A stretch of 64,000 nt of DNA from Arabidopsis thaliana (GCF_000001735.4 NC_003075.7:2047001-2111000); one strand, 5' to 3'; positions 32,289 to 43,984 are shown, numbered from the stretch's first letter. Notes: generated from the letters alone by a model not told the origin. Program-made: numbers and translations.

Positions 32289-33887
32289 TTTTTTTTTTGG
32301 TCAAACACCATGTTTTCATTCATTCAAAGAAGAACAAATACACATAGAAAGGTTTAAACAAACCAAAGTTTAGAACAATAGAACAACAAGCATTCCCCAA
32401 TGCCATAAAAAGAAAAGAGAGGTTCATCGATTTTGAAACCATGAGAGCTATGCGACAAGGGCTTGGAGGCACATTGAGACAAGTGAGATCACGGTGAATC
32501 GAGAGCTCATCCTCGACAGAATCGGAGGACGTTAAAGTAGTCATAGTCGATAGACATTTTTGAAGTTGAAGAAGGAATCAATGCTATGCTTCTCAGTGGA
32601 GTGAGATGAGTTACCCAAGACAGTGCAATAACAATGATTTGGGAGACTATGGTTCTATAGTCGAATAAGGATAGCTTTGAAACCCAAAGCAAAAGGTTTT
32701 GATCTCTTCGGTAAATCCCATCATGATCTTTGAACCCTAGGATCTGAATGAGGGAGATGGTGGTGAGGTTAAGATACTTGAGAACGCCAGAAGAGCTGCA
32801 TGATGAAGTGTCGACATTGACCAAACGTAGCCCAATACCACAGTTCATACTCCGACAAAGCCGGTTTGAGATAAGTAGATCAAAGTTCTTCAAGATTTTG
32901 GAAGCAAACCACAAGACCCTAAGACTAGCTAATACCAGGATTCGTAGAGAATATATGCAATGCCAATTCACCAGAGATGTTACCTCTCTCTCATGGAGTC
33001 CACGACCATGGAGTAAAGGAAGACGACTCAAGCATTGAATTGGGCTTAACATAATGGTTTTAAAAACTGACCTGGAGATATTAGCCTTAGAAGTTTTGGA
33101 CAAGGTAATGGGCTTGGGCTTTCTTTGAGAGATAAGGCCCAAAATTGAAACTAGGTCCAATGGGGAAAACCCTAGTTTCATTTTGGAGAGCCAAGACGGG
33201 AGAGGGGTGCGGCGGTTGTCCGATGCTGGCGAAGAGATATGCGGTGAATAGATCATCTCCGATGAGAGTAGAAACAGCGGAAACAAACGATGACCGTAGT
33301 CCAAATATAAGGCAAAGCTCCATAGATGACAAGCCTTTCCGGTGCGAAACTTCATATACCCAAATGAATGGTCACCGTGCGCCGTCGACGCCTCCTTCAA
33401 GCAAGGTGCAACTGACGGTTCAAGCTGGTGTGAGGATTCTTCAAGGTTGTAATGAATTTCCAAATAATTGAAGTCCAAACTGATGGATTTAGGAAATAAT
33501 CTTCGATTAAAATCGGAGGTTTCTGGGCATATAGATCTGTCAAAGAAGCTGAGATGCAGAGGTAATAGAAGGGCTTTGTCAAATCCCTCCTCTTTCCTTC
33601 TTCGATTAATGGGAGAGAGCGGCCCAGATCCAAGGTGGGAAGAAACAGATTGAGTAAAAGTGTTCGAGATGGGTTAGATTAAGGAACAAAAGAGGGGAAA
33701 AACTTCAAAAGGGGAAAATTAAAACAGAAAACTAAAGATGAGAAGATTTGTCGAAGAAAGAAGAAGAGAATAGGATCCCGACGCCGGTGAGAACAAGCTA
33801 CACTGGCGTCGGAAAAAGGTTGAAGGGGAGCTGCCTCGATAGTTGTAACTGAGAGAGAAGACGATGGCTTTGTTGAGGATTGACTCT
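32289..33887 (-). mobile_element. Poly(A) retroposon with 13-bp target duplications
   Basis: Read on the minus strand it ends in an A-run (T-run at 32288-32298) and is bounded by identical 13-mers CTTAATTCAATAT (32276-32288 and 33888-33900). This is the signature of LINE-mediated retroposition. The length is about 1.6 kb. A minus-strand frame is open for 323 codons (33478-32507), but I recognise no domain in it. Possibilities are a Sadhu-like element, a non-autonomous LINE, or a processed transcript; absence of splice-type introns cannot be judged without the parent. Confidence 0.75.
32507..33478 (-). CDS. Unrecognised 323-codon ORF inside the retroposon
   Basis: Sense relative to the poly(A) tail. 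It is Leu/Ser-rich with no motif I can assign (for example SPLDLVSILGLISQRKPKP and LTTISLIQILGFKDHDG). Composition is even, without clear membrane segments or coiled coil. It may be chance: shorter frames overlap it on the other strand. The length within a retroposed unit makes it worth a database search. Confidence 0.3.
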   Translation of the reverse strand: MDFNYLEIHYNLEESSHQLEPSVAPCLKEASTAHGDHSFGYMKFRTGKACHLWSFALYLDYGHRLFPLFLLSSEMIYSPHISSPASDNRRTPLPSWLSKMKLGFSPLDLVSILGLISQRKPKPITLSKTSKANISRSVFKTIMLSPIQCLSRLPLLHGRGLHEREVTSLVNWHCIYSLRILVLASLRVLWFASKILKNFDLLISNRLCRSMNCGIGLRLVNVDTSSCSSSGVLKYLNLTTISLIQILGFKDHDGIYRRDQNLLLWVSKLSLFDYRTIVSQIIVIALSWVTHLTPLRSIALIPSSTSKMSIDYDYFNVLRFCRG

Positions 33888-34369
33888 CTTAATTCAATAT
33901 ATATGTCAAATAATTTTAATATAATTTTAAAATATGAAATACACTTGTTAGATTTAGTATTTTTTTTGTTAAACACTTAATTCAATAATATTGTGTTGTG
34001 CCTATTTATGAATTTGAAATTTTTAAATTTTTTTATCAATTATTATGTCAAAAGCAGATTGCGACTTTTCTCTCTGAGAGAGACTTTTGGAGCGATCTTC
34101 GAATCTTTCTCTATTTCTTCCTTTTTTCTCCAAATCGGAGTGTGTTTCCGACGGAAAACCCCGTTATTAGGACAGTTGATTCCCACGGTTTCTCTCTGTC
34201 ACATTTACTCGGTGGCATTTTACCTTTTCCATGTTTTTCGAGGGATAACCGTATAGAGAAACCGCCATGGATTGACTCTTATATATCTGTCGGAATTTTA
34301 TCCATTTCCTGTTCTTCAATCTATCCCTACTTCTATTCCAAAAACCCATTGATCTCTGATATCACAACA

Positions 34370-34735
34370 ATGAGTGATAACGTTCGTAAGTCACTACAAG
34401 ATATCAATTTAGGGATTAATGATACGCCAGTTGCATTACCGCCGGAATTGTGTGGAAGAGCGGCCACCATCAACTGTTTCTCCTTGATTGTCACGGTGGT
34501 TAACCCTAGAAAGCAGAACCTCCTGGCGGTTGCGGGATAGATGCCTAGGATTTGGGGATTTGTAATGAATGTCGTGGCAGGATAATGGGCAACAACAAAG
34601 TTCTTTTCATTTTCAACACGGAGGAATCACTGAAACTTGTTCTCCAACGTGGACCTTGGGCTTTCAACGACTGGATGATAACAGTCCACTGGGGGTACCC
34701 CATTCTATACGTGCGTTCTTTTCTACCTCCTACAT
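34370..34735 (+). pseudogene. LINE ORF1, DUF4283 domain
   Basis: Starts MSDNVRKSLQDINLG at 34370. After LLAVAG there is a stop (34538-34540) and a frame change, then NNKVLFIFNTEESLKLVLQR and GPWAFNDWM, the typical core of the DUF4283 domain in plant LINE gag-like proteins. It ends at a stop at 34735-34737, just where the RT-coding part begins. The zinc knuckle that normally follows is missing. Confidence 0.82.
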
Positions 34736-34737
34736 GA

Positions 34738-36270
34738 AACCAAATATTAACCACACAAATATTTGTATGATACCAAAAACCAATAACGCAATGACTCTCT
34801 CAGATTATAGACCCATTGCCTTATGTAGTGTTCTCTATAAAATTATTTCCAAATGCTTAGTTAATAGACTCAAACCTCATTTGGATTCGATTATTTCGGA
34901 TTCCTAAGCTGCCTTCATACTTGGGAGACTAATCACTTGTAATATAATGATTGCACATGAAGTAATGCACTCTTTAAAAATACAGAAAAGAGTATCCCAG
35001 AACTATATGGCAATCAAAACATATGTTACTAAGGCATACAATAGAGTAGAATGGAATTTTTTGGAAGTAACAAAGAAACTATTTGGTTTTTTGGAAAAAT
35101 GGATAGAGTAGATTATGGGATCTGTACGATCAATACGATACTAAATACTTGTAAATGGTTTACACGAAAGTATAATTAAACAAGGAGACCCACTTTCACC
35201 ATATCTTTTTATACTCTGTGCGGATATCATGAATCATTTGATAAGAACAAAAGCTTCTACTAGAAAATTTGGGGGGTCAGAATAGGCAATGGAGTCCCAG
35301 CGATTACTCACCTACAATTTGCGGATGATTCCCTTTTCTTTTGTCAAGCTAATAATCGCAATTGTAGTGCAATAAAAGAAGCATTCGAGGTCTATGAATA
35401 TTATTCGGGACATAAAATCAATACAAGCAAATCTCTCATTACATTTGGGTCCAGAATCAATGGGAATCTCCAAAACCGACTAAAACAAATACTTGAAATA
35501 CCGAACCATGGAGGTGGTGGAAAGTACTTGGGGTTATCAAAAACAATTTGGGAAAAAAAAAGAAATGTTCACCTACATTATAGATAGAGTAAAACAGAGA
35601 ACACAAACTTGGAATGCAAAATATTTATCAACTGCAGGAAAAGAGGTTTTGTTAAATCAGTAGCTCTATCTATGCCTGTTTATTCAATGTCTTGTTGTAA
35701 GCTCCCAATTGGCATAGTTTCTGAAATTGAATCACTACTCATGAGATTTTGGTGGGAGAAAGGCAATCAAAATAGAGGCATCCCATGGATTGCGTGGAAA
35801 CGACTTAAGTACTAAAAAAATGAAGGAGGACTCGGGTTCAAAGACCTTGCTAAATTTAATGATGCTTTACTTGCTAAACAAGCTTGCAGGCTCATTAAAC
35901 ATCCAACTTTATTGTTTGCAAGAATTATGAAATCTCGGTACTATAATTATTGTCAGCTACTGAACGCAAAAAAAAAAAGAGATAAACAATCCTATGGTTG
36001 GGCATCTATATTAGCAGAACCACAACAACAACTTCTACTTTAAAGATTTAATTTCCAGCCACGGTACATACAGGTTTTGAAATCATAATTTGATCCCAAA
36101 CCTTGTCCATCCTGACGATCGGAATTCAGTAAAACAAATGCATATCCTTAAAACCATAATACCAGACCAACTTGTTTCGCATTACCATAAAACGGGAGAA
36201 TATACCGTTCGTTCAGGATATTGGCTAACCTATCATCAATACATCGCACAACGCCTATTAGCTCACTAAA
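34738..36270 (+). pseudogene. LINE reverse transcriptase (RVT_1), degenerate
   Basis: Motifs in order: IPKTNNAMTLSDYRPIALC (RT block 1), VNRLKPHLDSIISDS, TKAYNRVEW, GDPLSPYLFILCADI and the catalytic LQFADDSLFF near 35320. Then GHKINTSKS, a long thumb region with SALSMPVYSMSC, ESLLMRFWWEKG, WKRLKY and EGGLGFKDLAKFNDALLAKQ. The end reads YTVRSGYWLTY. At least five stops or frameshifts. The upstream endonuclease has been deleted, so the copy could not cut a target. Confidence 0.9.
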
Positions 36271-36610
36271 CAATTGTATCTTGACTTTTTAAATTCATTA
36301 ATATAATCCTATTTTCGACAAAAAAAGATAGAAATTGTTAATTTATATCAATTTGTATATTTAAAATTTATAAATATACGAAAATTTTCTTTATTACCCA
36401 AAAAATCATTATTCATATAATTCAAACATTTTATTGTATACCGTAAATAGTATTTTCACCAATCAAATTTTATTTTCTACCGCTTATTGTGTACTAACCG
36501 CACTTGTCCCGCAAATACATTTTTCTCGCACGTAGCGCAGTTGAACCGTACCGAATTACAAAACCGCTTTTCCCAAACAATAAATTACGCTGTTACCATT
36601 CGGACCCAAA

Positions 36611-37371
36611 GACTGCTTTGTTTTGAAATGGGGTCCACGGTATAATCCGTTGGACAAAACCGTAAACTATTTTTTTAGAAAAAAACACAAATTGGATTAA
36701 ACAAAAATAGTAATCGGTAACACTACTGCGGTTTGATAGTAATTTTCGAAAACTTCTTTTTACAAATTACCATTCACCACCTAAGGCAGTGAATGGTGAC
36801 TTTATAATTTGCGGATTTCGAAAGAAAATGTGAAAAACGCACTAATGTCATAAATTAGACATATTTGTGTAATTTTTTTTTTACAGATAATTCCGCACAC
36901 ACGTTTCAAAGCATACTATGGATAAAGAAAACTCACTCTACTATCGTTCAACAGATATTTTGCAACGGTTCACTAAAAAGGAAAAATGTTTATCAGCTAC
37001 ATGAAGTTAAGCCAACACATCGCCATACATGCAGACTTTAAAAATATTTTGTTAGCTACACGAAGTATTGACATCACATACGGACATACACGAACAAACA
37101 GAAGTCATGTTGCCAACACCATAAGCATCCTACTTTGACCAGAATCCGGCATTGACCAGTGATGACCGGCATTGACTGATGTTTACCGGCGTTGACCGAT
37201 GTTGACCAAAAAATATATTCAATTTGTTTTCTTTTAATAAACAAATAAAATCAATAATTTCTTACATAGTTTTTCCAAAAACTAATAACAAAATATACCA
37301 CAAATAATATAACAAAATAAACCACAAAACATCATTTAACAAAATTTTGGTTTATACTTTTGATGATATAA
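36611..37371. other. Unassigned, with 3 x 20-bp tandem repeat
   Basis: No coding region. 37148-37207 holds three 20-bp units of GGCATTGACCAGTGATGACC type. 36770-36800 has an ACCATTCAC/GTGAATGGT inverted repeat around TAAGGC. Confidence 0.55.
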
Positions 37372-38390
37372 CTAGATTTTAACCTGCGGAATACCACGGG
37401 TCTAAATTTTATTTTAGTATAGCGACTAATTAATTTCGTAAGATATAATTCACAGTGTAATACGTATTTGTTAATTTTAATTTTTTCTATGTTTAGATAT
37501 ATTATTTACTATATTTTGCAAATATAAATATGATTGTTTTTTATGTGTACAATATAAATGTAGAAAATAAGTAAATATACACCTTATTAAGTTGTTTTGA
37601 TGTATTTTAATTAATTTTAAACAATTAGTCTTGTAATTTTGGATTAGTCTTGTAATTTTGCATCCAGATAATTTAAATAAACTGTAAATGCTGTTCTTTT
37701 TAGTTTTTCAGGTTGTATTTTGAAATCTATATATAAAAATCTAGGAATCAATTCTTCAAGGGAGTCTGAAATATTTTTAATATTGCTTCAAAACAATAAA
37801 CATATTGTGGGCTTCATCTTTAACATAAATATAGGCCCACGGATCCACATAAATAACTAAATTGTTTATGAGAATAAAAACCACAGTATATCTGAAAATA
37901 GAATTATCTACTTTGTTAGCAACATTTGTTTTGAATCGGAATGAAATGTAAAAAAAAAACAGCCATTACTCATCTCGACTGATTAATTGTTCTTCTTCTT
38001 ATGTAACAGAGATGTGTCGACAATATATGTTCTTCATCTTTTTTGCAAAACTGCTCAAATCGGCAAATAATTATTTCTACTTTCCGTCTAGTTGCTCATC
38101 GTTCCTCCAACAAACGACTTCTCTATAGTTTCTGGAGATCTTTGATGTTCTAACTTCGTTATTTTGATCCGAATTCTTCCCAATTCAACTCCGATTTGAT
38201 TATGCGAACTGAAAGGAAGAAATGGAGACAAACAATCAACTCAGCTCATCAGAATAAAAGGCGTATGAAGTTTGTAAAGGTGTGTATTTTTCTAGATTAT
38301 TGAAATGAATTTGCAGATTTGTTTTAATCAGATTTTGGAAAAGATTTTTTGAATTTAACAATACTTGATTATAATGTCTCTATGATGGAA

Positions 38391-38703
38391 CAGTTTAGAA
38401 CAATTTTACCACTCGGTTTCTCAAAAACATATCTACCAAACATTTTGTTATTTCGTGTTCTCAGGTCAAATAGCTGATTAAACTCTAGAGTTAGATGTAG
38501 CCATATATTGCAGAGGTGAGAATCTAATCTTCTTGTGTTGCAGTACAGTTTAACCACTCGGTTTCTTAGAAACATAGCTACCAATTTTTAACTGCAAACA
38601 CTTTGTTCTTTCTGTTTTCAGTTCTAATGTCTGAATAAACTACTGAGCAAGAGGTGGCCATATATTGCAGAGGTGAGAATCTAATCTTCATGTGTTGCAG
38701 TAT
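38391..38703. repeat. 155-bp tandem duplication in Helitron
   Basis: CAGTTTA...CCACTCGGTTTCT at 38391 and again at 38546. Both units end with the same CATATATTGCAGAGGTGAG and GTGTTGCAGTA. Confidence 0.8.
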
Positions 38704-39167
38704 TAGGTGTTTAAAGTTCAAGTGTTTGCAAAATTCGTTGGATATGATATCTTAGGCAATTATAGGTTTGAGTAAGTCTATAACTGATTGGAATCGTAGA
38801 CTACCTTTTTAAATTGATGCAACTTGTTAAAATCGAGTGTTTATTGAATCACAAGATAGATCCAACTTGAGAAAATGGAAAACACTTGCCACAATGCAGC
38901 ATGAAACCATGTGAGCATAATAGTACTTGTTTGAACTACGAGTAACAACTTTAGAATTGTTTTTGGATGCTTTCTTAGCTTATTTGGTGGACTATGACTT
39001 TGCTTGTTTGAAACTGAGTTTCCTGCATATGTAAAAACATATGTGTTTCATTAGACAGTTTGTTTGCGGGTTATTCAAACCATAATTGAATTCAAATATT
39101 ATGAAGGTATAGTAAATATACCTTCTCGACTATAGAGATCACAGAATATGTGAGTAGACTATTGTCA

Positions 39168-40775
39168 CTACATATTATGGAAAACCTCCTTGAAAACGAT
39201 ATTGGTAGTTTGCTTTTGTATCTTCCCCTCTTTGTCGAGAATTAGTATTTTCAAACATGTCTTAGAAGTAACCCTAGACAGCGCCACATAAAATTGACCA
39301 TGAGAGAAAACAGGTTTAGGCAAGTACAATCCTACTTTCTCAAGAGATTGTCCCTGACTCTTTTTTATGGTCATAGCAAATATAACAGAGAGAGGAAACA
39401 GTCTTCTACGCATCTTGAATGTGAGTTTTGTATCTGAAGGTGTGATGTTTATTAGAGGAATATAAACGATATCATTAATCCTATCTCTTGTTATAACTCT
39501 AGCTTCCACAATATGACTACACAACTGAGTTATCTGTAGCATTGTTCCATTACAAAGACCACCTTTAGGATCTAAATTCCTAAGTAACATAACAGGAGCC
39601 CCAATCTTCAAACGCAAAGAATGGTCTGACATACCTGATACTATAATATTGTTTAAGAAATTTGGAGTGATAACATGATTGTTTAGTGAATCTGAATCTG
39701 AAGGATCTATACTATCAGCTGAAAGATAGATTCTTTCTTCACCTGTGACAAATAAAATAACAATCAAATCTTCATAAAATTAAGAAGAATACAGAACATA
39801 ATTTACAAGATTAAATAATATAGAGTTAATCTAAACTTACTATCCAGATGCTCTAGCATGTACTGATTGATTGTGTTAACATCATCGTTTTTTGGAGCTA
39901 GAATAGCTCTCTTCTAAAGAATTTTGGATCATTGATTTCGTGCAGTTTAGTTGCATCTCCATATATTTCTCTACTAATAGCTTCTATAGGAATATCTGCT
40001 TCTTGAATCAACAACTCTTCAGGTATATCTATTAGCGCCTCACCATCATTAGGCTCATTGACCCTTCCATCACCAACAACCAATAACCAATCGAAAAATT
40101 CTTGGATTTCTTTAGCTTCATCAACACTTAAATCATTGTTTAAAAGCCGCATATTCTTAGTCAACTTCAACACTTTGCAGTGATCCCAAATATATACAGC
40201 ATTTAGAGATGACATAACAGTTTCTGCTCTCCCTGCACCATTTATTACTGGTAGCACTTGTCTAAAATCTCCTCCAAAAACCATGACCTTTCCACAAAAT
40301 ACCTTATTGTCTACACGCTTGATAATATCCGAAAAGCTTTTATCTAATGCTTCAAAACAAAACTTGCTCTTCATTGGAGCTTTATCCCAAATAATGAGAG
40401 ATGCTTTTTTAATAAGATCAACTAATTTATCCCAAATAATGAGAGATGCTTCTTTAATAAGATCAGCTAAATCTGATTTTGGTTTGATCTTACAAACTGA
40501 AAATTCGTCTGGATTCAAAGGTATTGAAAATCTATAATGTGCTATTCTACCCCCTTCTAACAACAAAGAAGCGATACCACTGGAGGCGATATTAAGACAG
40601 GTCTGACCTTTAGATCTTCCTACAGCAGCTAGTGTTTTCCAAATAAATGTTTTTCCTATTCCTCCAGAGCCATAAACAAAAAAAAAAACTCCTCCCATGT
40701 CATTGAATACTGCATTAGTAATCTGATCATAAATACCTCTTTGTTCAGGCGTAAGCATTTGTATCCACTCTGAAT
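39168..40775 (-). pseudogene. Helitron Pif1-like helicase (SF1), C-terminal part of RepHel
   Basis: Starts within SEWIQMLTPEQRGIYDQI, then VYGSGGIGKTFIWKTL (Walker A), SSGIASLLLEGG, GKVMVFGGDFRQVLP, KLTKNMRL, and after an intron (39840-39743, ATA|GTAAG...CACAG|GTG) SLRLKIGAPVMLLRNLDP and the C-terminal MTIKKSQGQSLEKVGLYL, FYVALSRVTS. Faults: a 2-base shift before ILAPKNDDVNTINQ (near 39900), Walker B reads IIWDKAPM where DEAPM is expected, and about 16 codons around it are tandemly duplicated (two LIK-ASLIIWDK blocks). The N-terminal Rep domain is missing. Normally the protein unwinds DNA for rolling-circle transposition. Confidence 0.9.
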
Positions 40776-40790
40776 GTTTTTAATTCAGTA

Positions 40791-41657
40791 AGTTTTAAAT
40801 TAAAATGATCTTATTGCGTTTTAAATTCAGAATTTTCATGATCTAGTTATGTTAATGAGAATAATTGTTGAGATTTTCCGTAACTGCAAGTGTGAGAAGA
40901 TCTATTGAAAATATTGTAATAGGAGTATTAGATATTAGATCGTTTGATGATTTGGGAGGGAAAAGAAAAGTTTGCTACGGATTTAAACCTTGGTTAGTTT
41001 ACACAGAAGATTTTGAGAATATATTGATGTCATTGAGATATATATTGTATCGAGATATTAGGAATCAAAGGTTGTTATTTGCATAATTGTAGAGATTGCA
41101 AGAATTTTGAAAGATTATATAAGAGAATATATTTGCACTCGAGAATATTAATTATGTTTACGAAATCTTGTAGGTAATATTCATTGAAACATATTCCTTA
41201 AACTTCTGCAATCCAAGATCAGGATAACATTATTCCTTAAAATTATGCAATCTAGGATCCAAACAGAGTTAAACCGGTTAAAACCCACCCATTTGAATTA
41301 ATTGTTGAATTATTCCTCAAATCTTCAACATTATCTTCAAAAAAGTGCTGTAAAAATGTATATATAGACTAGATATACAAAAAAACAAAATTTAACAAGG
41401 CAGACAACAAATTCTTTTTTTAGTACTATATTTTGTTATCAAATTTTGGTAATATAACAATGTATACCATTTCCTTTTGACAATCCTTTTTCTTAAAATG
41501 TCAATGGAAGTGAATATATGGGGGAGTGAAGATGAGGGAGTGGAGATTTGATAAGGCTGAGGGAGATTTGATGAGGGAGTGGAGATTTGGAAATTTTAAT
41601 TTTTATATTCATAACATCAGTATTAAATTTTAATCAAATCATAGAAAATTTTACAAA
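40791..41657. other. AT-rich, no gene assigned
   Basis: A 73-codon plus-strand ORF (40865-41086; GFKPWLVYTEDFENI) matches nothing I know. A GATGAGGGAGTGGAGATTTG repeat (two to three units) lies at 41530-41590. Confidence 0.4.
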
Positions 41658-42816
41658 TCTTATTATATAAAGTACGGTTTCAAAAATTACTAACTCACGA
41701 GATCATGATAGATGGAAAGTTTAACGATAAGATGTTTACATGTGTCATCAAAGATTTAAAAAATTTTATTCTCTAAGAAAATAGAAACCTAAAAAAAGTA
41801 AACAAATTTACATACACTAATTTTTATCTCTATATATATACATAATAATTTTTATTAATCAAAAATAAAATTAAAAACTTTGATTTTACATGCGATATTG
41901 GTCAATTAAATTAATCTAGCATTTATTAATTTAAACAAAACCATTAGTAATGATAATAACTAATTAAGAACCCACTGAAGTATAAAATAACAAAATAATT
42001 TATTTAACATTAATTTAGTTCGATAAAATTGTATTTTCAATTAATATAGTATTTTATTTGAATACCCACTGGGAATTTTTGTATAGTTATATTTATTTTT
42101 TAATATAAGAATTTTAATGCATGTAGTCATTAGAGAAACCACCAAAAATTAGGAAAATAGGGTTTAGAGGGATTGATATTTTATTATTTGTGAAAATGTT
42201 AATATAAAATTTCAATGTTTTATTCATAAATTTGAAGTCATCTAATATGAGTTTGACATTAGGTAAAACTAATTTATGAGATTATAAAATATAGCAAAAC
42301 TATATCTTAAACAATTTTTCTTTTCCAAAATATTTTGTGGTTTTCTTTTTTTTGGTTCATTATGTTTTGTTATTTATTAATTATTTTCATATGAAGTAAT
42401 TATATTGATTTGATATGATATACATATTATTTTGATATAAAATTTAACACTTATTCATTAAAATAATATGTGCATAATCAAAATCGGGAATATTATGATG
42501 AAATAGATAGTTAAATTGATAGCAAAATAGAATGTGTAAGATTAAAATTTTGGGTTTTAGAAAATTACTAAACAAAATACAGAAAAATATGTGTTGACTA
42601 CTATTTAAAATTTAATTTTCATCAATAAAATACCGTTAAAGTCATTAAGTGTACAGCAAAATCAAAATTGTAAGATTAAAATTTGATTTTAAGCAAATTT
42701 ACTAAATTAAATATTTAAAAATAGGAAGTATCATTTACTATTTAGAATTCAAATATCATCAGTAAAAATTTATAATTGGTTTTTTAAACCCGCCTATTTA
42801 GGCGGGCCTAACCTAG
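41658..42816 (+). mobile_element. Non-autonomous Helitron, 1159 bp
   Basis: 5' end TCTTATTATATAAAGTACGG after a host A (41657). 3' end with a perfect 6-bp hairpin CCCGCC-TATTTA-GGCGGG (42789-42806), six bases and CTAG (42813-42816), followed by host T. This is the complete Helitron signature of A-TC...hairpin...CTAG-T. The interior is AT-rich without genes. Confidence 0.8.
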
Positions 42817-43070
42817 TGAAAAATAAATGGTTGTGATAGTATTTACTAATCAAAATTTATATACATTTATTAAAACGAGAAAGGAAACTTTTGAAGATAT
42901 ACAAAATTACTATAGTTTTTTTAAATTATAGTTTAGTATATTTATATTAGATGGTAATATGATTATATGAATTTTTTTTCAAAACTTAATCAAATCAATT
43001 AATTTAGTCAAATCAAAAATTATTGAAATCAATTAATTTCCATCTCTATTAAATTTATATTAAAACTCTG
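42817..43070. other. AT-rich gap between Helitron and Harbinger transposase
   Basis: No gene or repeat recognised. Confidence 0.5.
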
Positions 43071-43157
43071 ACAAGACAAGAACTTTATCGAATTCGTGAA
43101 AGACTTCATGTAGACCGAAGATGTTGGTCGTATTATAGTGGATTCGTTGGAGTTATG

Positions 43158-43970
43158 TGATGTGATCATGGAAAGCACAAAGGACATGGAATTTGATCAA
43201 GAGCTTGTAGCCGCGGAAGAGCTTGAAGCAGAGGAGCAGCTTGAACCTGAGGAGCATTTTGAAACAGAAAATGAACTTATAACGGAGAAAGAGTATGGGA
43301 AAGATGTTATCTTAACCTCATTGGTTTTGATACATGATCATCAAATGGGCATATGTCTCATTTGTACTATTTTTCCCTTGTCAAGTTTTGTCCCAATGGT
43401 TTTTCTTGACAAGGTTTTTAATGAGGCAAATGATTCACATTCAAATCACCCATTTGATAATCCAAACAATGGTATAACATTCAGAAGTTGGCCCAATGTA
43501 ATATATATGAAGTCCAACCAATTTTATGACCATCACAAGCTCAAGAAGACCCCAAACCAAGTGGATAATTTGCTGGTCAAGAGAAGTGACGAAAATAGCA
43601 TATCAAGAGTCATTTTGGAGCCAAGAAGTGGAAGGGTTATTTTTAAACTTTCAAACTAGTCTGTATTTTCCAAGGTAGTCTTGTGAGTGTGTTCCAAGAC
43701 TTCTTTCTTTATAAACTCCTTGTAATCTCTTATGAGAACTCATCTATCTTTTTATCAAAAACTCTCTCTTAAAAATAGATCATGGATCCATTTTCGTATG
43801 TCGAATTTTGATCTTTCTCGACTTATCAAAAGGATTTTCCGCATCCTTTTGTGGCGTCATTCAATCCATCATCTCGTCTTTGAGTCGTGTGTCGTCTCTA
43901 TTTCGAGAATATCCACTCCAGATCTTCCAAGTGCCGAAATTGGGATTGATTCCTCACCAGGATCATATCA
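43158..43970 (+). repeat. 5' LTR of the gag-only element, 813 bp
   Basis: A TATA-like TTTATAAACTCC is near 43709, so U3 spans about the first 570 bases and contains an open reading frame. The 3' LTR is 12 bases longer because of small indels near 46995-47060. Confidence 0.88.
43168..43659 (+). CDS. U3-encoded ORF of the LTR (163 codons), 5' copy
   Basis: Starts MESTKDMEFDQEL with a strongly acidic N-terminal third (EELEAEEQLEPEEHFE), then a hydrophobic CLICTIFPLSSFVPM stretch and a basic C-terminal end (EPRSGRVIFKLSN). The same frame in the 3' LTR is open and is fused to gag. Between copies 12 of the 13 base changes alter the protein, which fits neutral change after insertion. It lies upstream of the LTR TATA box, so the 5' copy would not be transcribed from this LTR. 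No known domain. Confidence 0.5.
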   Translation: MESTKDMEFDQELVAAEELEAEEQLEPEEHFETENELITEKEYGKDVILTSLVLIHDHQMGICLICTIFPLSSFVPMVFLDKVFNEANDSHSNHPFDNPNNGITFRSWPNVIYMKSNQFYDHHKLKKTPNQVDNLLVKRSDENSISRVILEPRSGRVIFKLSN

Positions 43971-43972
43971 TG

Positions 43973-43984
43973 TTGTATCAGAGC
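43973..43984 (+). other. Primer-binding site (iMet-type)
   Basis: TTGTATCAGAGC, two bases after the LTR end; close to the common plant TGGTATCAGAGC. Confidence 0.75.

Larger units (their letters stand above)
34055..36322 (+). mobile_element. LINE (L1-like), internally deleted
   Basis: Inserted in the right arm of the inverted-repeat element. AAAAG on both sides (34050-34054 and 36323-36327) with a short A-run is a possible target duplication. It keeps a leader, ORF1 (DUF4283) and RT, but the endonuclease between them is gone, and the RNase H end is missing too. Confidence 0.78.
31318..36610. mobile_element. Long-inverted-repeat DNA element, with two later insertions
   Basis: The left arm 31318-31721 pairs with 33935-34054 plus 36323-36610 read in reverse. 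Shared blocks include GGGTCCGAATRGTAAC, AAAAGCGGTTTTGTAAT, GTGCGGTTAGTACACAATAA and AAATACACTT-TTAGATTTAG. Arms are about 400 bp. The right arm is split by a LINE, and the loop by a poly(A) retroposon. Without insertions the element is about 1.4 kb. The superfamily is uncertain; the GCGGT-rich ends suggest hAT or a foldback-type element. Confidence 0.7.
37372..40790 (-). mobile_element. Helitron, 3' part with helicase
   Basis: On the minus strand the 3' end reads ACCCGTGG-TATT-CCGCAGGT (hairpin with two imperfect pairs), then TAAAATCTAG, with CTAG at 37375-37372. The helicase lies upstream in the same orientation. The Rep endonuclease and the TC 5' terminus are not found; the right edge is set just past the helicase start and is uncertain. 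Confidence 0.75.

Noticed and set aside
33087..33653. Several plus- and minus-strand ORFs within the retroposon
   Set aside because: Overlap the longer minus-strand frame in other frames; none has a domain.
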